Assembly: GCA_018105865.1 (NCBI GenBank) | Contig: CM030836.1 | Location: 3,162,001-3,226,000 of the forward strand | Source: Metaphire vulgaris | Taxonomy: Eukaryota; Annelida; Clitellata; Crassiclitellata; Megascolecidae | Direction: 5' to 3' | DNA: 64,000 bases | In this document: piece by piece, positions 43,905-55,112 of the stretch | Position numbering within the stretch: position 1 is the first letter of the stretch | Layout: every line of letters starts with the position of its first letter | Translations under genes and position numbers: made by a program | The notes under the pieces: model-generated | Told to the model about the DNA's origin: nothing | What the model saw: only the letters and a program-made list of their open reading frames with translations | Database searches by the model: none

Positions 43905-44390
43905 AAGATCTCCCTCAAGACAAAGCTCCAACTTTTACGAGTCTGTGTCTTCTCTGTGCTCCTTTATGGAGGCGAGACTTGGACACTGAAAAAGGATGAC
44001 TGCATGCGACTCCTGGCTTTCGAAATGCAATGCTACCGACGGCTTCTTAAGATATGGTGGGGAATGAAAATCACGAATAAAGAAGTAAGGAGAAGAATCA
44101 GGATCGACAGTGATGTGATCATATCACATCAAAGAAAGGAAGCTCCAGATGTTTGGTCATGTCAGTCGCATGGAGGAGAAGAGAATTCTGAACGTTGCAA
44201 TGGAGGGAACGCGCCCTCCTGGAAGGCCCAGAAGACGATGGTTCGGCGACATCTGAGAGTGGACGGGATTAAATCTTGGAGAGGCAATACATGCGGCACA
44301 AGACCGCAAAAATTGGAAAAGAATCGTTCAGCATGCTACTGGTCTCGACGGTTCCTGAGGGGAATATGAACTGATGATGATGATCTAAAC
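43905..44390 (+). mobile_element. LINE C-terminal / 3' end fragment
   Basis: Plus strand: VCVFSVLLYGGETWTLKKDD (about 43940), RLLAFEMQCYRRLLKIWWGM, KITNKEVRRRIRIDSDV. After a frame change the LQMFGHVSRMEEKRILNVAM and TRPPGRPRRRWFGDI-like blocks appear, and it ends near 44390 with GATGATGATGA. This is the post-RT domain common in RTE/jockey-like elements. Confidence 0.85.
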
Positions 44391-44399
44391 AAACAGTTA

Positions 44400-45235
44400 A
44401 TTATTTTAGCTGCTTAGTGAATTAGTAATCCTTCTTCTGCAAGCTGTCCTAAATGCTCTGGCTTGTCTTGTGGCCAAAGCTCCTCGCTACTCTAGCCAGA
44501 GGCGTAGCGTCTCAATGGCTACTATGGCTCTAGCCATGGGCGGCACACATGATGAGGGCGGCAAATTTTGGAAGCAACCTTTTTTGGGTTTGTAGGGTTG
44601 TTGAGGAGTTTTTGGCAAAGGCAAAGGGAGCGGCAAAATGTAGAAGGGGCGGCAAATTCAGTGATGACGACCTTTTTTTGCTTGTCGGGTTGTGTGGAGG
44701 AGGTTTAGCGAAGGGGCGGCAAAATTTAGAAGGGGCGGCAAAATCAGCAGCGACAACCTTTTTTTGCTTGTCAGCTATAGTAAGAGCAAATTGGGGCGGC
44801 AATTTTTCCAGGAGCCATGGGCAGCACAAGTGCACGCTACGCTACTGACTCTAGCATTCCAATTTCTGACTGCATTAAATTCAAACAAGTAATTATTGTT
44901 TCTGCAGCGCTTCGAGGTCAGGCCCCGTCTTACATTCCTAAGCCTTTCAAATCACCCTCTTCCACTGTACATCGCCTGCTCCGCTCCACTGATCAGACGA
45001 ATGCTTATGTTCCCAGATCACGAACTGCTCTTATTCAGCGTCGAGCATTCGCAGTGACTGGACACTCCCTCTGGAATGCCTTGAACCCATCCATTCGGGC
45101 CTCACTTCTACTTCATCGCTCTGTTCAGTGCTAAAGCTAAGGTCTCACTATTTTATCACGTGACTCCAATGCTAGAGGTGCCTCTGAGTAGAAATATAAG
45201 AGGCACTATATAAATGCTATATTACATTCGTAACA
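44400..45235 (+). mobile_element. LINE 3' end split by a hAT-type MITE
   Basis: Plus strand: LLLQAVLNALACLVAKAPRY (to 44496), then after the MITE SIPISDCIKFKQVIIVSAA, LRGQAPSYIPKPFKSPSSTV, RSTDQTNAYVPRSRTAL and FAVTGHSLWNALNPSIRAS. The 3' UTR has GAGGCACTATATAAATG and an ATTACATT tail (45205-45235). The reading frame across the MITE confirms the insertion. Confidence 0.82.
44497..44847. mobile_element. 351-bp hAT-type MITE, TSD actctagc
   Basis: The ends CAGAGGCGTAGCGT / ACGCTACGCTACTG are inverted. ACTCTAGC is perfectly duplicated at 44489-44496 and 44848-44855. The interior consists of repeated GGGCGGCAAAAT units and two full copies of the recurrent motif (44661-44688 and 44746-44772). Confidence 0.95.
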
Positions 45236-46370
45236 TCACATGACTCACATCTCACAACGTGTTCATTGAATGATTTAAGCTTCATGATAGATCACTTAAA
45301 TAGCCAACATGGCACACTTTGGCTGCAGCAAATTCTCTAGCAATATCATCAACATTTATTTTGCTGAATTCTTCACTTTCAATTGAGAAAATGGCTGTGT
45401 CAACCGTCAAACATTCAAAGTTTAATTTTGTCTTCAACGATTGGCCAGAATTAATTTACGGCATTGCTACGATATTGTGACATCACTGCAGTATGCATCA
45501 CTACGTCATTGTCTGACCTTACTAGGATGCTTGCGTGCTGTTGGAGGTTTTAGTTCAATTTTCTCAGTATCTGGGTCACAACAACTTCTGACTAAGTCGG
45601 CAATAACACAAGATCAACGGGGGCTGAAAATTGAAAAATTGATGTCGCTATATTTTTTAGCAACGTCACTTTGCCGCCCCTTTGACATTTGCTGCCCTAA
45701 TAGACAGCCACCTAGTTTGCCTATCCCACAAGCCACTCCTGGATTTGGGACATTGAAATTGTCCTAAATTTGTTAAGAAAACTTAGACAATAAATTTGAT
45801 GTTGACCAGTGTAATCATTTGTTACCTAATTGGTGTGACCCGATTGTCTTGCTCCGTCTTTGAAATTATTTCTTGGCATATAAATTTATGAACTGCTGTA
45901 GAAGGGACTCAAGAGTGTAAAGGTCTGTCAATTCTGAAGGGATTTGAAAAGGTTTTCAAATATGCGAATGTCGGCAATGAACCACGAAGAGTCTAACCTT
46001 CACTTGTATTATGAGCGATTTTCCATGCGATAATTCATTTTCATTAATCTGAATATTATTATAACAAGAATGTGGACATTTATTGTTCAAATATTACATG
46101 GGAGTTACAAGTACAAAATCGCTCTCACTGGCGCTCTACTGTTTGCAGTGGGGTCAGTTTCATGGAGAATACTTGCATTGCTGTTGCAATAAGAAAAAGA
46201 CAAGAGCATAAAGATCGTAACAATTCCTTGTCTTTTGTGCACACAAATAATTTTATATGTTCTATTTGCAACAATGTTCTGACAGTATAGGTCTGTTTAG
46301 TCACGTGCAGACCCACAGCAAGTCACTCCAATCATCTTTGAACTTGACAGATTGTGTTTAGTTAGTTACT
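45236..46370. other. No confident gene; possible transposon debris
   Basis: Around 45330-45360 the minus strand reads NVDDIAREFAAAK, weakly like the end of a hAT dimerisation region. Around 45600-45760 there is a GC-richer stretch with GCCGCCC/GCTGCCC that may be an eroded MITE. No firm call. Confidence 0.35.
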
Positions 46371-47405
46371 TTAATCTTTTAAAGGGGTAATTAAATTTTT
46401 AAAGTCACCCCCCAGGGTAATTAATTTGGGGAAAAGGCGTTCGTATGAAAACGTTAACATATACATTATAAACTTACTATATTTCAGGCTATTTAGAAGC
46501 TAGAAAGATGCGGTTTGCACCGTTGTTGAGCATTTTTATTGCTCTTTCTATCCATCCGTGTCAAACGAAAAAAAATTGGGGATAGGGACCACTCTACACC
46601 CTAAAATCGGACCCCTCCCCAACATTTTGTTAAAATTTTGTTCAAAGCTCAGTAGCAAAACGTCTTCAGCGGTAACCCCCCAAATGTGAGCGAGAAAGTT
46701 ATAGGGAGGTGTATTTGGAACAGAATAGTGCAACAATTTTGAAGATCAGAGCCAATTTGTGGTAAGTTATGACTTTTCATACCCTAGCACCCATTGCTCG
46801 CTGAAATGACAATTACGTGAACAGATTTTCAATCTGAAAAACCGAACAACTCAGTATATTTCAGGCTATATAGAAGCTAGAAAGATGCGGTTTGCACCGT
46901 TGTTGAGCATTTTTATTGGTCTTTCGAACCATCCGTGCCAAAAAATTTGGGGGTAGGGTCCACTCTACACCCTGAAATCGGACCATCTCTGACAAAAAAT
47001 TTCAAAGCTCAATAAAAAAAATTTCAGCGGCGACCCCCCAACTGTGAGAGAGATTTTTAGAGGAATGTAATTGGAACAGAGTAGTGCAAAAATTTTGAAG
47101 ATCTGACCATATTTGGTGTAGTTATGATTTTTCTAGCCTCCGGCTGGAGATTTTTCTTATGCATTTCCCAGCCATGGTCACTCTACAGCCAATATCCCTT
47201 GCATATATATTCAACAATATCGAAAACGGTGCTGCCATCTATCGAATGGATGGTAACTAAATCGATCGCTGCGTTGGATTGATATACAAATGTTATGTCC
47301 GGGGTACACACATGCTTATCTAGCGTACCGTTTATATACGGCGATCCCGTTTGGATATGCTTTTCTGCCGTCGTATATATACGGCGATCCCCTCTAGAGG
47401 GTTAA
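46371..47405. mobile_element. piggyBac-like element A with internal dimer, shares TTAA with B
   Basis: Begins TTAATCTTTTAAAGGGGT and ends CCCTCTAGAGGGTTAA. It holds two head-to-tail units whose common start TATATTTCAGGCTAT is at 46479 and 46855, each with GATGCGGTTTGCACCGTTGT and a GGGTCCACTCTACA-type block. The right part carries ATATACGGCGATCCC repeats. The last TTAA (47402-47405) is also the first TTAA of element B. Confidence 0.82.
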
Positions 47406-48446
47406 CCCATTCCAGGGGGAATTAATTTTTTCAAGTCCCCATTCGGCGTAATTAATTTGGGGGAAAGACGTTCATGTGAAAATGTGAACATACAAGTTTT
47501 AAACTTACTATATTTCAGGCTATATAGAAGCTAGAAAGATGCGGTTTGCACCGTTGTTTAGCATTTTTATTGCTCTTTCTAACCATCTGTGCCAAAAAAG
47601 AAACTTTTGGGGTAGGGTCCACCCTACAGCCCAAAATAGGACCCCTCCTTAACATTTTGGTCAAATTTTGTTCAAAGCCCATATCAAAAAATTTTCCGCG
47701 TTAACCCCCAAACTTTGAGCGAGAAAGTTGTAAAGGGGTGTAATTGGAACAGAATAGTGCAAACATTTTGAAAATTGGACAAAATTTGGGGTAGTTATGA
47801 TTTTTCAAACCCTACTACTCATTGCTTGGAGAAATGACAATTTTTCTAACAGATTTTCAATCTGAAAACCGAACAACTCAGTATATTTCAGGCTATATAG
47901 AAGCTAAAAAGATGCTGTTTGCACCGTTGTTTAGCATTTTTATTGCTCTTTCGAACCGTCCGTGCCCAAAAAAATTTTGAAGGTAAGGTCCACTCTACAG
48001 CCGAAAATCGGACCCCCCAAAAAAAATTCAAAGTGCAATAGCAAAAATTTTTCAGCAGTGACCCCCCCAACTGTGAGTGAGAAAGTTTTAGTGCAGTGTA
48101 ATCGGAGCATAATAATGCAAACATTTTGAAGATCAGGCCAAAATTGGCGGAGTTATGATTTTCAAACCCCAGACTTGAGTCTTTCAAGGCATTTCAATGC
48201 AAAATCCCAGCATTTGGACAATCAACGGCAAGTTTTCTTGCTTATATAGTCAACAACAGCGAAGAAAGTGCTGCCATCTATCAAATGGATAGTAACTAAA
48301 TCGAATTGTTGCTTTGGAGCGCTTTAAAACTTCAATGTCTGGGGTACACACATGCTTATGTGGCGCGCCGTTTATAAACGGCGTTCTCCATTTGGATATG
48401 ATTTTCAGGCACCGTTTATAGACAGCATTACCCGGGAACGGGTTAA
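47402..48446. mobile_element. piggyBac-like element B with internal dimer
   Basis: The ends TTAACCCATTCC / GGAACGGGTTAA are inverted with one mismatch. The two internal units start at 47509 and 47881. It is homologous along its length to element A and, more distantly, to 17606-18349. Subterminal GTTTATAAACGGCG / GTTTATAGACAGC repeats are present. No transposase. Confidence 0.87.
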
Positions 48447-48801
48447 TTACTGTAATTGATTATAGTTGATGCTAAGTAATCAGTTGTCAGTAGCTAACTA
48501 CTTTTGAAAAGTAGCTGTCTAACACTGGTTGGCCATTGGAAAAGACTGGCTCGCTTAAATATATTCCTACGTGTTAAAATGTTTGCAATGTTTTCTGGCT
48601 TCAATATATTCCTCCTCATCATCATCATGAACTATATAATATGTTCCTACATGCTCAAATGTTAGCTTTTGCAACTTGTTGATGGTCATTGCAAATACAG
48701 GGTAAGGTAAGGGTTCACTCATAGGCTCATTGCCAATAGGGTCTGGTGCTGATCCACAGTTTCATGGCCATCAACCCATATTATTATTATTATTATTATT
48801 A

Positions 48802-49279
48802 CTAGAAAGAGGCTCGCTTCGCTCGCGCTCGCTTCGCTCGCAGTGCAGGATAATACTAATCCAATACCTATACCTAATACCCAATCATTGAATTCATGCT
48901 GAACAACATTTCAATGATCGCCACCTAGCCAAGCTCTGCGCCACGTAATAATTAGGCCTATGTACGTTAAAATCACGCAACTGTGGCCATTTGTGACGCT
49001 GTACACGTATTTTTTGTGTACGCTCAAATGTACGTTAAAATTGCTGCGAACAATTGTTACCAATAGCAACGTCGTCGCACGCCCAGCCCTCTGATGCTGC
49101 AATGACTCGACTAAACCGGTTCTACGAACAATTGTTACCAATAGCAACGTCGTCTTCGAACATCGTCCACCAACGCATCGCGACGTAAGGACTAAACGGT
49201 CTAAACCGTCTACCAATAGTCAACCAATCAGAACGCTTGAAGGTAACAGACATACAGATAACGATCTTAATATTATAGA
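48802..49279 (-). mobile_element. Non-autonomous Helitron, 478 bp, inside an AAT repeat
   Basis: On the minus strand it starts TCTATAATATTAAGATC at 49279 and ends GCGAGC...CTCTTTCTAG at 48802. It is flanked by the two halves of an (AAT)n tract with A on the 5' side and T on the 3' side and no target duplication. 5' TC, 3' CTAG and A/T insertion are Helitron hallmarks. The GCGAGCGAAGCGAGC block upstream of CTAG also occurs at 63911-63949. An internal direct repeat, GAACAATTGTTACCAATAGC, is at 49048 and 49128. Confidence 0.9.
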
Positions 49280-49600
49280 TTATTATTATTATTATTATTA
49301 CAACGTACTGATTAATGTGGTAACTCGTCCTATAAGAACTGCGTGAGCACATTACAAAAACACAAGAAATCACAAGTAGCTCCTGCGGAATAAATAGCCA
49401 GGTTTTAAGTTTCTCTTTGAAGGTGTTGAGCGTTGAAGAGAGTTGCATAGATGGAGGTAGACAGTTCCATGCTCTCGACGCGGCCACAGGGAACGCGCAA
49501 TCACCGACAGTTCGAAGGCGCATCCTCGGGACGACCAGTGAGGTGGATCGGGCAGATCTCAAGCGTTGCCGACCTTCCAAGTCAGCCACACGTAGCCATA
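49280..49600 (-). mobile_element. CR1-like LINE 3' end; its AAT tail hosts the Helitron
   Basis: Minus strand: LEGRQRLRSARSTSLVVPRM, RTVGDCAFPVAASRAWNCLP and FKEKLKTWLF, stop, then a 3' UTR and AAT tail (49280-49300). The tail continues beyond the Helitron at 48781-48801. The same C-terminal text appears at 53127-53196, so this is the same family as the LINE at 50086. Confidence 0.88.
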
Positions 49601-49744
49601 GGTGGCTATGCCATTCATCAATAGACAGTGGTCAGCCATTCTGCCAAACCTATGGTTACATTCGCCATGTTGCCATTGCTATGAATTTTGCCATTGCAAT
49701 TGAGTGAAGGCTGAGTCAACTTCTGGGCAAATACAGAGAGCTGG

Positions 49745-50045
49745 GAATTATATTAGCGGTACTTCAAAATTAGGAAGGAGCAAAAGAGGGATGATACGGG
49801 GATGGGATAGGAAGGGAAATATGGAAGGGAAAGAGTAAGGAGGGAGATAGAAGAATGAAGGAGGAGTGGGTAGGGAAAGGAGAGGGAGGAATGTGTGGGG
49901 TGAGAAGAGTGGTGGATAAGGGGTTGGTAATGGGGAAATGAGGGAGAAGGAGAGGATAGGTTTGTGTGGTGTAATTGGGGAGGGGAAGGTAGGGAGAGAG
50001 GGAGGGAGGTTGTGGGGAAGGATATAGAGGAGCAAAAGATCATTC
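49745..50045. repeat. 300-bp purine-rich strand-asymmetric tract
   Basis: The plus strand is almost entirely A/G with GGGAGG, GGAAGGG and GGAGAGG units and very few pyrimidines. A 13-bp hairpin (CTCCTTTTACGAT / ATCGTAAAAGGAG) lies at 50045-50078, just before the LINE at 50086. Confidence 0.85.
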
Positions 50046-50085
50046 TCCTTTTACGATCCACCAATCGTAAAAGGAGAATGTTGTC

Positions 50086-53000
50086 ATGACGCTGTCATCA
50101 CTCTGTCTACGGAGATGCACCTTCTGGGTGTACTTCTTGACGACTCTATCCCTCGCCGGCCAAGTGAGCTCCGTAACTAGAGCCTGCTACTTTCAGCTGC
50201 TCAAGATCGCAGAGATTCGACAGTACATTTCTACATCAGTAGCGATCCACGTAGTCCGGGCACTAGTGCTATCCAGGTTGGATTATTGCAACAGCGTTGA
50301 GTTCGTCATTACCGCGGTAAGAGATCAGGCCGGAGACATTTCCGACCGAAGTTGGTGCCGATCGAGAATGGTGCTTTTATCTACACTGACTTCAACAGTG
50401 ATAGACTACCTTCGTCGACAGCCCGGCGTCCGCCATATATTCTGCCTGTCCGTACTCTTCAACACACCGAAGCCGTGGGCAGTACAATCTCCTTCGGACT
50501 TCTGAATATACGTTCGATGAACAATAAGCTGTATGATCTACAAGAAGTCTGCCAGAGTCACTCGCTGAAGGTCATCGGCCTTTGTGAGACGTGGCACGAT
50601 GAGAACTCTGCTTGGATAGGGCAACTTCTTCTCGACGGCTATCAAGTGGTTGAGAGGGCACGCCCTCGTACCCATGATAACAGCGACTGCCTTACCACGA
50701 ACCATGGCGGCGTAGCCATCTGTGCTGTCCCTGGCATTCGACTGACTACACTGAAGTCCTCACGACAGTTCCAAACCTTTGAGCTGGTGAGTGCTCGTGT
50801 TTCATCTGTGGAGTCGTGCATGCTGGCCGTGGTCTATAGACCTGGTTCTAGCGCGATCACGCAACTCTTCTTCACCGAAATGTCCGAATTGCTTGAAGAC
50901 CTTGCGTCTCTCACCGGACCTGTCTACGTAGCAGGAGATCTTAATGTGCGGCTCGATCGTGAAGATGATGCCGCCAGTCGTCAACTCTGTGAGCTTTTCT
51001 CAACCTACAACTTCGCGTTTCAAAAAACTGAGGCCACGCATGTCAGGGGTGGTCTGTTGGATGTCGTGGCGTATCACAATGACATTGTGCCGCCCCAGAT
51101 GAGCGTTGTAGATGTGGGGCTGTCCGACCACCATCTTGTCCGATGGACAGTGCCGCTGACTAAACCGTGCCCTGTCTACGCCTCCGTCACACGGCGTGCC
51201 TGGCGAAAGCTAGACACCCTCGCGTTCCGGCAGGAGCTCTCGACCTCCAGACTTTGCCAACCAGCTCTATGGTCTACATTGGATATTGAAGAGCTTGCCC
51301 TTCTCTATGACCGGGAGATCACTGACATTGTGGAGAGACTGGTGCCAGTGACGACAGTGAGCTGTCGCCGTCGCCCCTCCGACCCTTGGTTTGATGAGGA
51401 GTGTCGGAGAGCCAAGCGAGAGTTGCGGTTTGCTGAACGGAAAACTCGGGAAAACCCTGCTGTTACTGCCGCAGCAGCAGCCTACTGGATGGAACAACGG
51501 AGAACCTATAGGCAACTACTTCGCCGTAAGCGCGAAGCCTTCTGGAACGGCAAAGTCGACTCAGAGCGTGCTGATCCTCGATGTCTCTGGCGGTCCTTGA
51601 GCACTCTACTTGGCCGAGGTCGAATACAAGCTCACGGAACTCCCACAGCTGACGCCTTCGCCGAATACCTGCGTGACAAGGAGGCAGGGTTGTGTGCAGC
51701 GACAGATGATCATATTGCTCCTGTGCCTAGTGTACCACTCACACAGTGCTACTTCAGATCGTTCCAGCCTCTTTCTACCGACGAGGTGGTCTCGCACATA
51801 CGAGCACTGCCGGATAAACAATGCGCCAAAGACCCTCTGCCGACTGTTCTTCTAAAGGAATTCTCCGATCTACTCGCACCGTTCATCACTGCACTCTTCA
51901 ATCGCTCGATGTCCGCCGGAATCGTGCCGACAACATTCAAGTCAGCCTACATAACCCGAGACTTAAGAAATCCAACTCAGACCCGCCCGATGTGAAGTCA
52001 TACAGGCCGATCTCTAACCTGACAGTTTTATCAAAGCTTCTCGAGCGGCTCGTTTCTCATCAACTCATCCGCTACCTGACAACATCCAATCTGCTTCCCG
52101 ATCTACAGTCTGCATACCGCGCCTACCACTCTACTGCTGAAACCGCTGTGTTGAAAGTTGCATCTGACATTCTCCGTGCGCTCGACAGGGGATGTAGCAG
52201 TCATCGTGCTGCTGGATCTTACTGCCGCCTTTGACACAGTGGACCATGGCACGCTGCTGCGTAAGATGGAAGCTTCGTTCGGAGTGGGCGGCTCAGTGCT
52301 CCAGCGGTTCGCTTCCTACCTATCGAATCGCACGCAGCACATATGCTGCGCCAACTCTGCTACGCTGCTGAACCAGGTATTGCGCGGGGTTCCACAGGGG
52401 TCCGTCCTGGGACCTATTCTTTTCGTGCTCTACATTGCTGACATAGTGAGCATCGTTCAGCGGTTTGGATTGCATGCTCACCTCTATGCAGACGATAAAC
52501 AGGTATACAGGAGCTGTTCCCCTGCGACAACCGAATTGCTCCAGCAGAGAATCGCGCTGTGCTTGACAGAGTTGTCCAAGTGGCTGAAGTCGCATCGGTT
52601 ACAGCTCAATGCTGCTAAGACCGAGGTCCTTTGGTTGGCTGCTGAAAGACAGAAACATTCGATACCGTCTACCTGCATATGTATCGACGGAATTGATGTG
52701 CAGCCGTTGTCGTCGGTACAGAACCTCGGGATATTCCTGGATAGCACCGTATCAATGAAGACACACGTTTCGAAGACTGTGGCTGGATGCTTCAATGCCC
52801 TCAGGCTGATTAGAAGTATTCGTCGCTCAGTGTCAGCCACTGCACTCAAAACACTGGTCTCCACTCTGGTGTTGACCAAATTAGATTATGGCAATGCTAC
52901 TCTCGCCGGAATACGGAAATACCTTCTCAACCGTCTTCAGTCCGTTCTTAACGCTGCTGCTCGTATGATCTGCCATATTCCACCAGGTGAACACGTAACT

Positions 53001-53200
53001 CCATCGCTTCGTGATTTGCACTGGCTATCAGCGCCAGAAAGAATCCACTTCAAGCTCGCGTTATTAGCCTACCGATGCCTGAATGGTGTCGGCCCTGCAT
53101 ACCTGTCGACTGAACTGGTACGAGTAGCTAACTTGGAAGGATGGCAACGCTTGAGATCTGCCCGTTCCACCTCACTGGTCGTCCCAAGGATGCAATGACA
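50086..53200 (+). mobile_element. CR1-like LINE, almost complete ORF2, two frameshifts
   Basis: APE endonuclease from about 50500: GLLNIRSMNNKLYDLQEV, IGLCETWHDENS, AVVYRPGSS, YVAGDLNVRLD, LLDVVAYHND and VGLSDHHLVRW. The linker is DPWFDEECRRAKRELRFAER and RRKREAFWNGKVDSERA. RT: LPDKQCAKDPLPTVLLKEF, shift near 51955, SYRPISNLTVLSKLLERL, LQSAYRAYHSTAETAVLKVA, shift near 52185, VIVLLDLTAAFDTVDHGTLL, RGVPQGSVLGPILFVLYIAD, HLYADDKQVYRS (YADD, about 52490), LQLNAAKTEVLWLA, VSSVQNLGIFLD-type block, TKLDYGNATLAGI, LHWLSAPERIHFKLALLAYR and RSARSTSLVVPRM to a stop near 53196. It ends short of the C-terminus seen at 49589-49400. Before 50350 there are further remnants (KIAEIRQYI..VVRALVLSRLDYCNS) of a second copy. 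Confidence 0.9.
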
Positions 53201-53998
53201 TCGCGCTGATGATGGTGGTGGTGATGTTGATGATCCGTAGGCTTCGCCCATTATGAGGTTGGCATTTCCTATAGCATCGAACAGGCCTAAAGACAGACTT
53301 TGGAAAATTATATATTTATATAATTGTGTGACTTTTGCTCAGAGGGTTGACCTAAAAGAATTCAGGTGACGGGCCCGCAGTTTTGGACGAAACTTTGAAT
53401 GCTGAGCACATCAAGAGAGGACAGAGAATGTTACAGTGTAATAGGAATGCATGTGTTCTAAAGGTCAATTAAGAAAATCTGCAATATTGATTTACTGCAC
53501 ACAAAAATGAAAACCTACCTGTACCCGCGGGTACGGGTACAAGGACCTGTCCTGTACCCATATACCCGTATCTGTTCCTAGAGACTATAGAGAGGCAACA
53601 ACATTAATGTATTAATGAAAGCAGAGTACATTTTTGTACATTTTTTAAACATGGCATATGTTGACGAGAATTTTTTTTAAAGAGGTACATGTTTAGATTA
53701 GGACAGGGTAATTAGATTAGGATCAAGGTAATCCACTTGGCAAATGGTAGGCCCAGGTTCTTTCTGGGGTACTGGTAACATTTTGTAATACAGCTAGTCA
53801 CCTAGCCTGAGTCTACATGAATTTTGGACATGGACGAGAAGAATCAATGGGCCTGTTTAAAATATTTAGTAGATATAGTTTAGCTATGAGCAGGCATTAG
53901 AGCTGAAGTTAAACAACAAAGGGTTACGGTTAGTTATATAACGTCATTTGTATCTCCTTTATGCTTTCAGTAAGTAAAATGCATGCAGTGGCATAGCC
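53201..53998. repeat. Repeat debris, including inverse of 13318-13520 at 53515-53690
   Basis: TACCCGCGGGTACGGGTACA, TCCTAGAGACTATAGAGAGG and CAACATTAATGTATTAATG match 13318-13450 in inverse orientation. The rest has no recognisable coding or terminal signal. Confidence 0.7.
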
Positions 53999-54292
53999 CA
54001 GTGGTTCTCACTCTTTTGCCTCGCGGACCACTTTTGAAGTTCAAAAATTTCTCGTGGACCACCTGATATTTATTGAGCAGTCATCTGCTCCTAAAAAGCG
54101 GTGATGACCTTTCTTTTTTGTCAGAATCTTTAACGTTCAAATGCAAAAATATGCATAAAAAGTGCTGATGACATTTTTCATTGAAAATATATGTCTCATT
54201 TTTATTGGCATTTTTTAAGACTTCGCCACGAACCACTAGACCCCCACTCGCAGACCACTTTTGGTCCGCGGACCACAGGTTGAGAACCATTG
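53999..54292. mobile_element. 294-bp hAT-type MITE (CGCGGACCAC family)
   Basis: The ends CAGTGGTTCTCACTC / CAGGTTGAGAACCATTG are inverted. Subterminal CGCGGACCACTTTTG and TTTTGGTCCGCGGACC mirror each other. The flanks GCATAGCC and GCATATCC match at 7 of 8. The recurrent motif is at 54100-54124. Confidence 0.9.
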
Positions 54293-54404
54293 GCATATCC
54301 TATAACTGTCTGACAAACTGAACACGATATACAAGTTACACTAATACACTTTACTCAATAACATTTTTTCTATTGGATTGCTAATTTGCTATAGTAGTGA
54401 GAAA

Positions 54405-54640
54405 CTAAAATATGTTTTTACGGGTAAAAACTGGTATACCCGTACCCGTAGCACTATACCCGTACCCAACCCGTACCTGTAGAATGTGTACCTTACCCTA
54501 TACGTACTTGCGGTACAGGTGCAGGTTGGGTATACTTGCAGGTACGGGTATACCCGCACTAGATCTGTGTGCCGCCGCCTCCGACGTTTTGCATGACGCC
54601 ACCGATAATATAGGATTGCACGCTGCCGAGAGAACATCGG
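54405..54640. repeat. Repeats rich in CCCGTA/GGGTA
   Basis: Many near-tandem CCCGTACCCG-type units (54440-54560) followed by GTGTGCCGCCGCC. Similar to the GGGTA parts at 13440-13510 and 53515-53570. Confidence 0.65.
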
Positions 54641-55112
54641 TGTGATGCCAGTGTCCCTATGGTGAAATTAATTTTCTCATGTAACCAGAGTAGGCCAACA
54701 CTGTTGTAACACGTGGATAAAACTGTCTTCACCATATAGTCAATACTAGCTAACTCAAAGCACACATTACTTATTTACTTTGCTTCATTTATTATTCATC
54801 TATCGAATGACATCCTGTATTATTTACATTCTGCAAAAATGGCTGCGGCAAAGAAAAGCGTTTTCTGTGAAAATTACACGAAGACCAAAAAAGATGATAA
54901 AATTATGCTAAAATTAACTGTGCACAGTTAACTACATGAACAGTGAACTTATGCATCGTAAGTAAGAGCGCTTGTTGTTTAAATCCGCTTAGTTTAGTTT
55001 AAAATTAATCTTCTTAGTCTGATGTTGGCAGTGCTTTGTTTTCTAAGTTGGCACATAAACTTCTAAAAAGTTTTCATTTATGGTTAAGTTTGGGATATAT
55101 AATGAAGCAATA
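54641..55112. other. No gene recognised
   Basis: AT-rich. No coding signal and no paired termini found. Confidence 0.4.

Noticed and set aside
48821..48840. Classical hairpin before the Helitron CTAG end
   Set aside because: The GCGAGC/GAAGCGAGC block is a direct-repeat array and I could not pair it into a convincing stem, so the Helitron call rests on the TC/CTAG ends and A/T insertion instead.
49748..50064. Proline/serine/phenylalanine-rich minus-strand frames
   Set aside because: Same cause, from the purine tract at 49745-50045.
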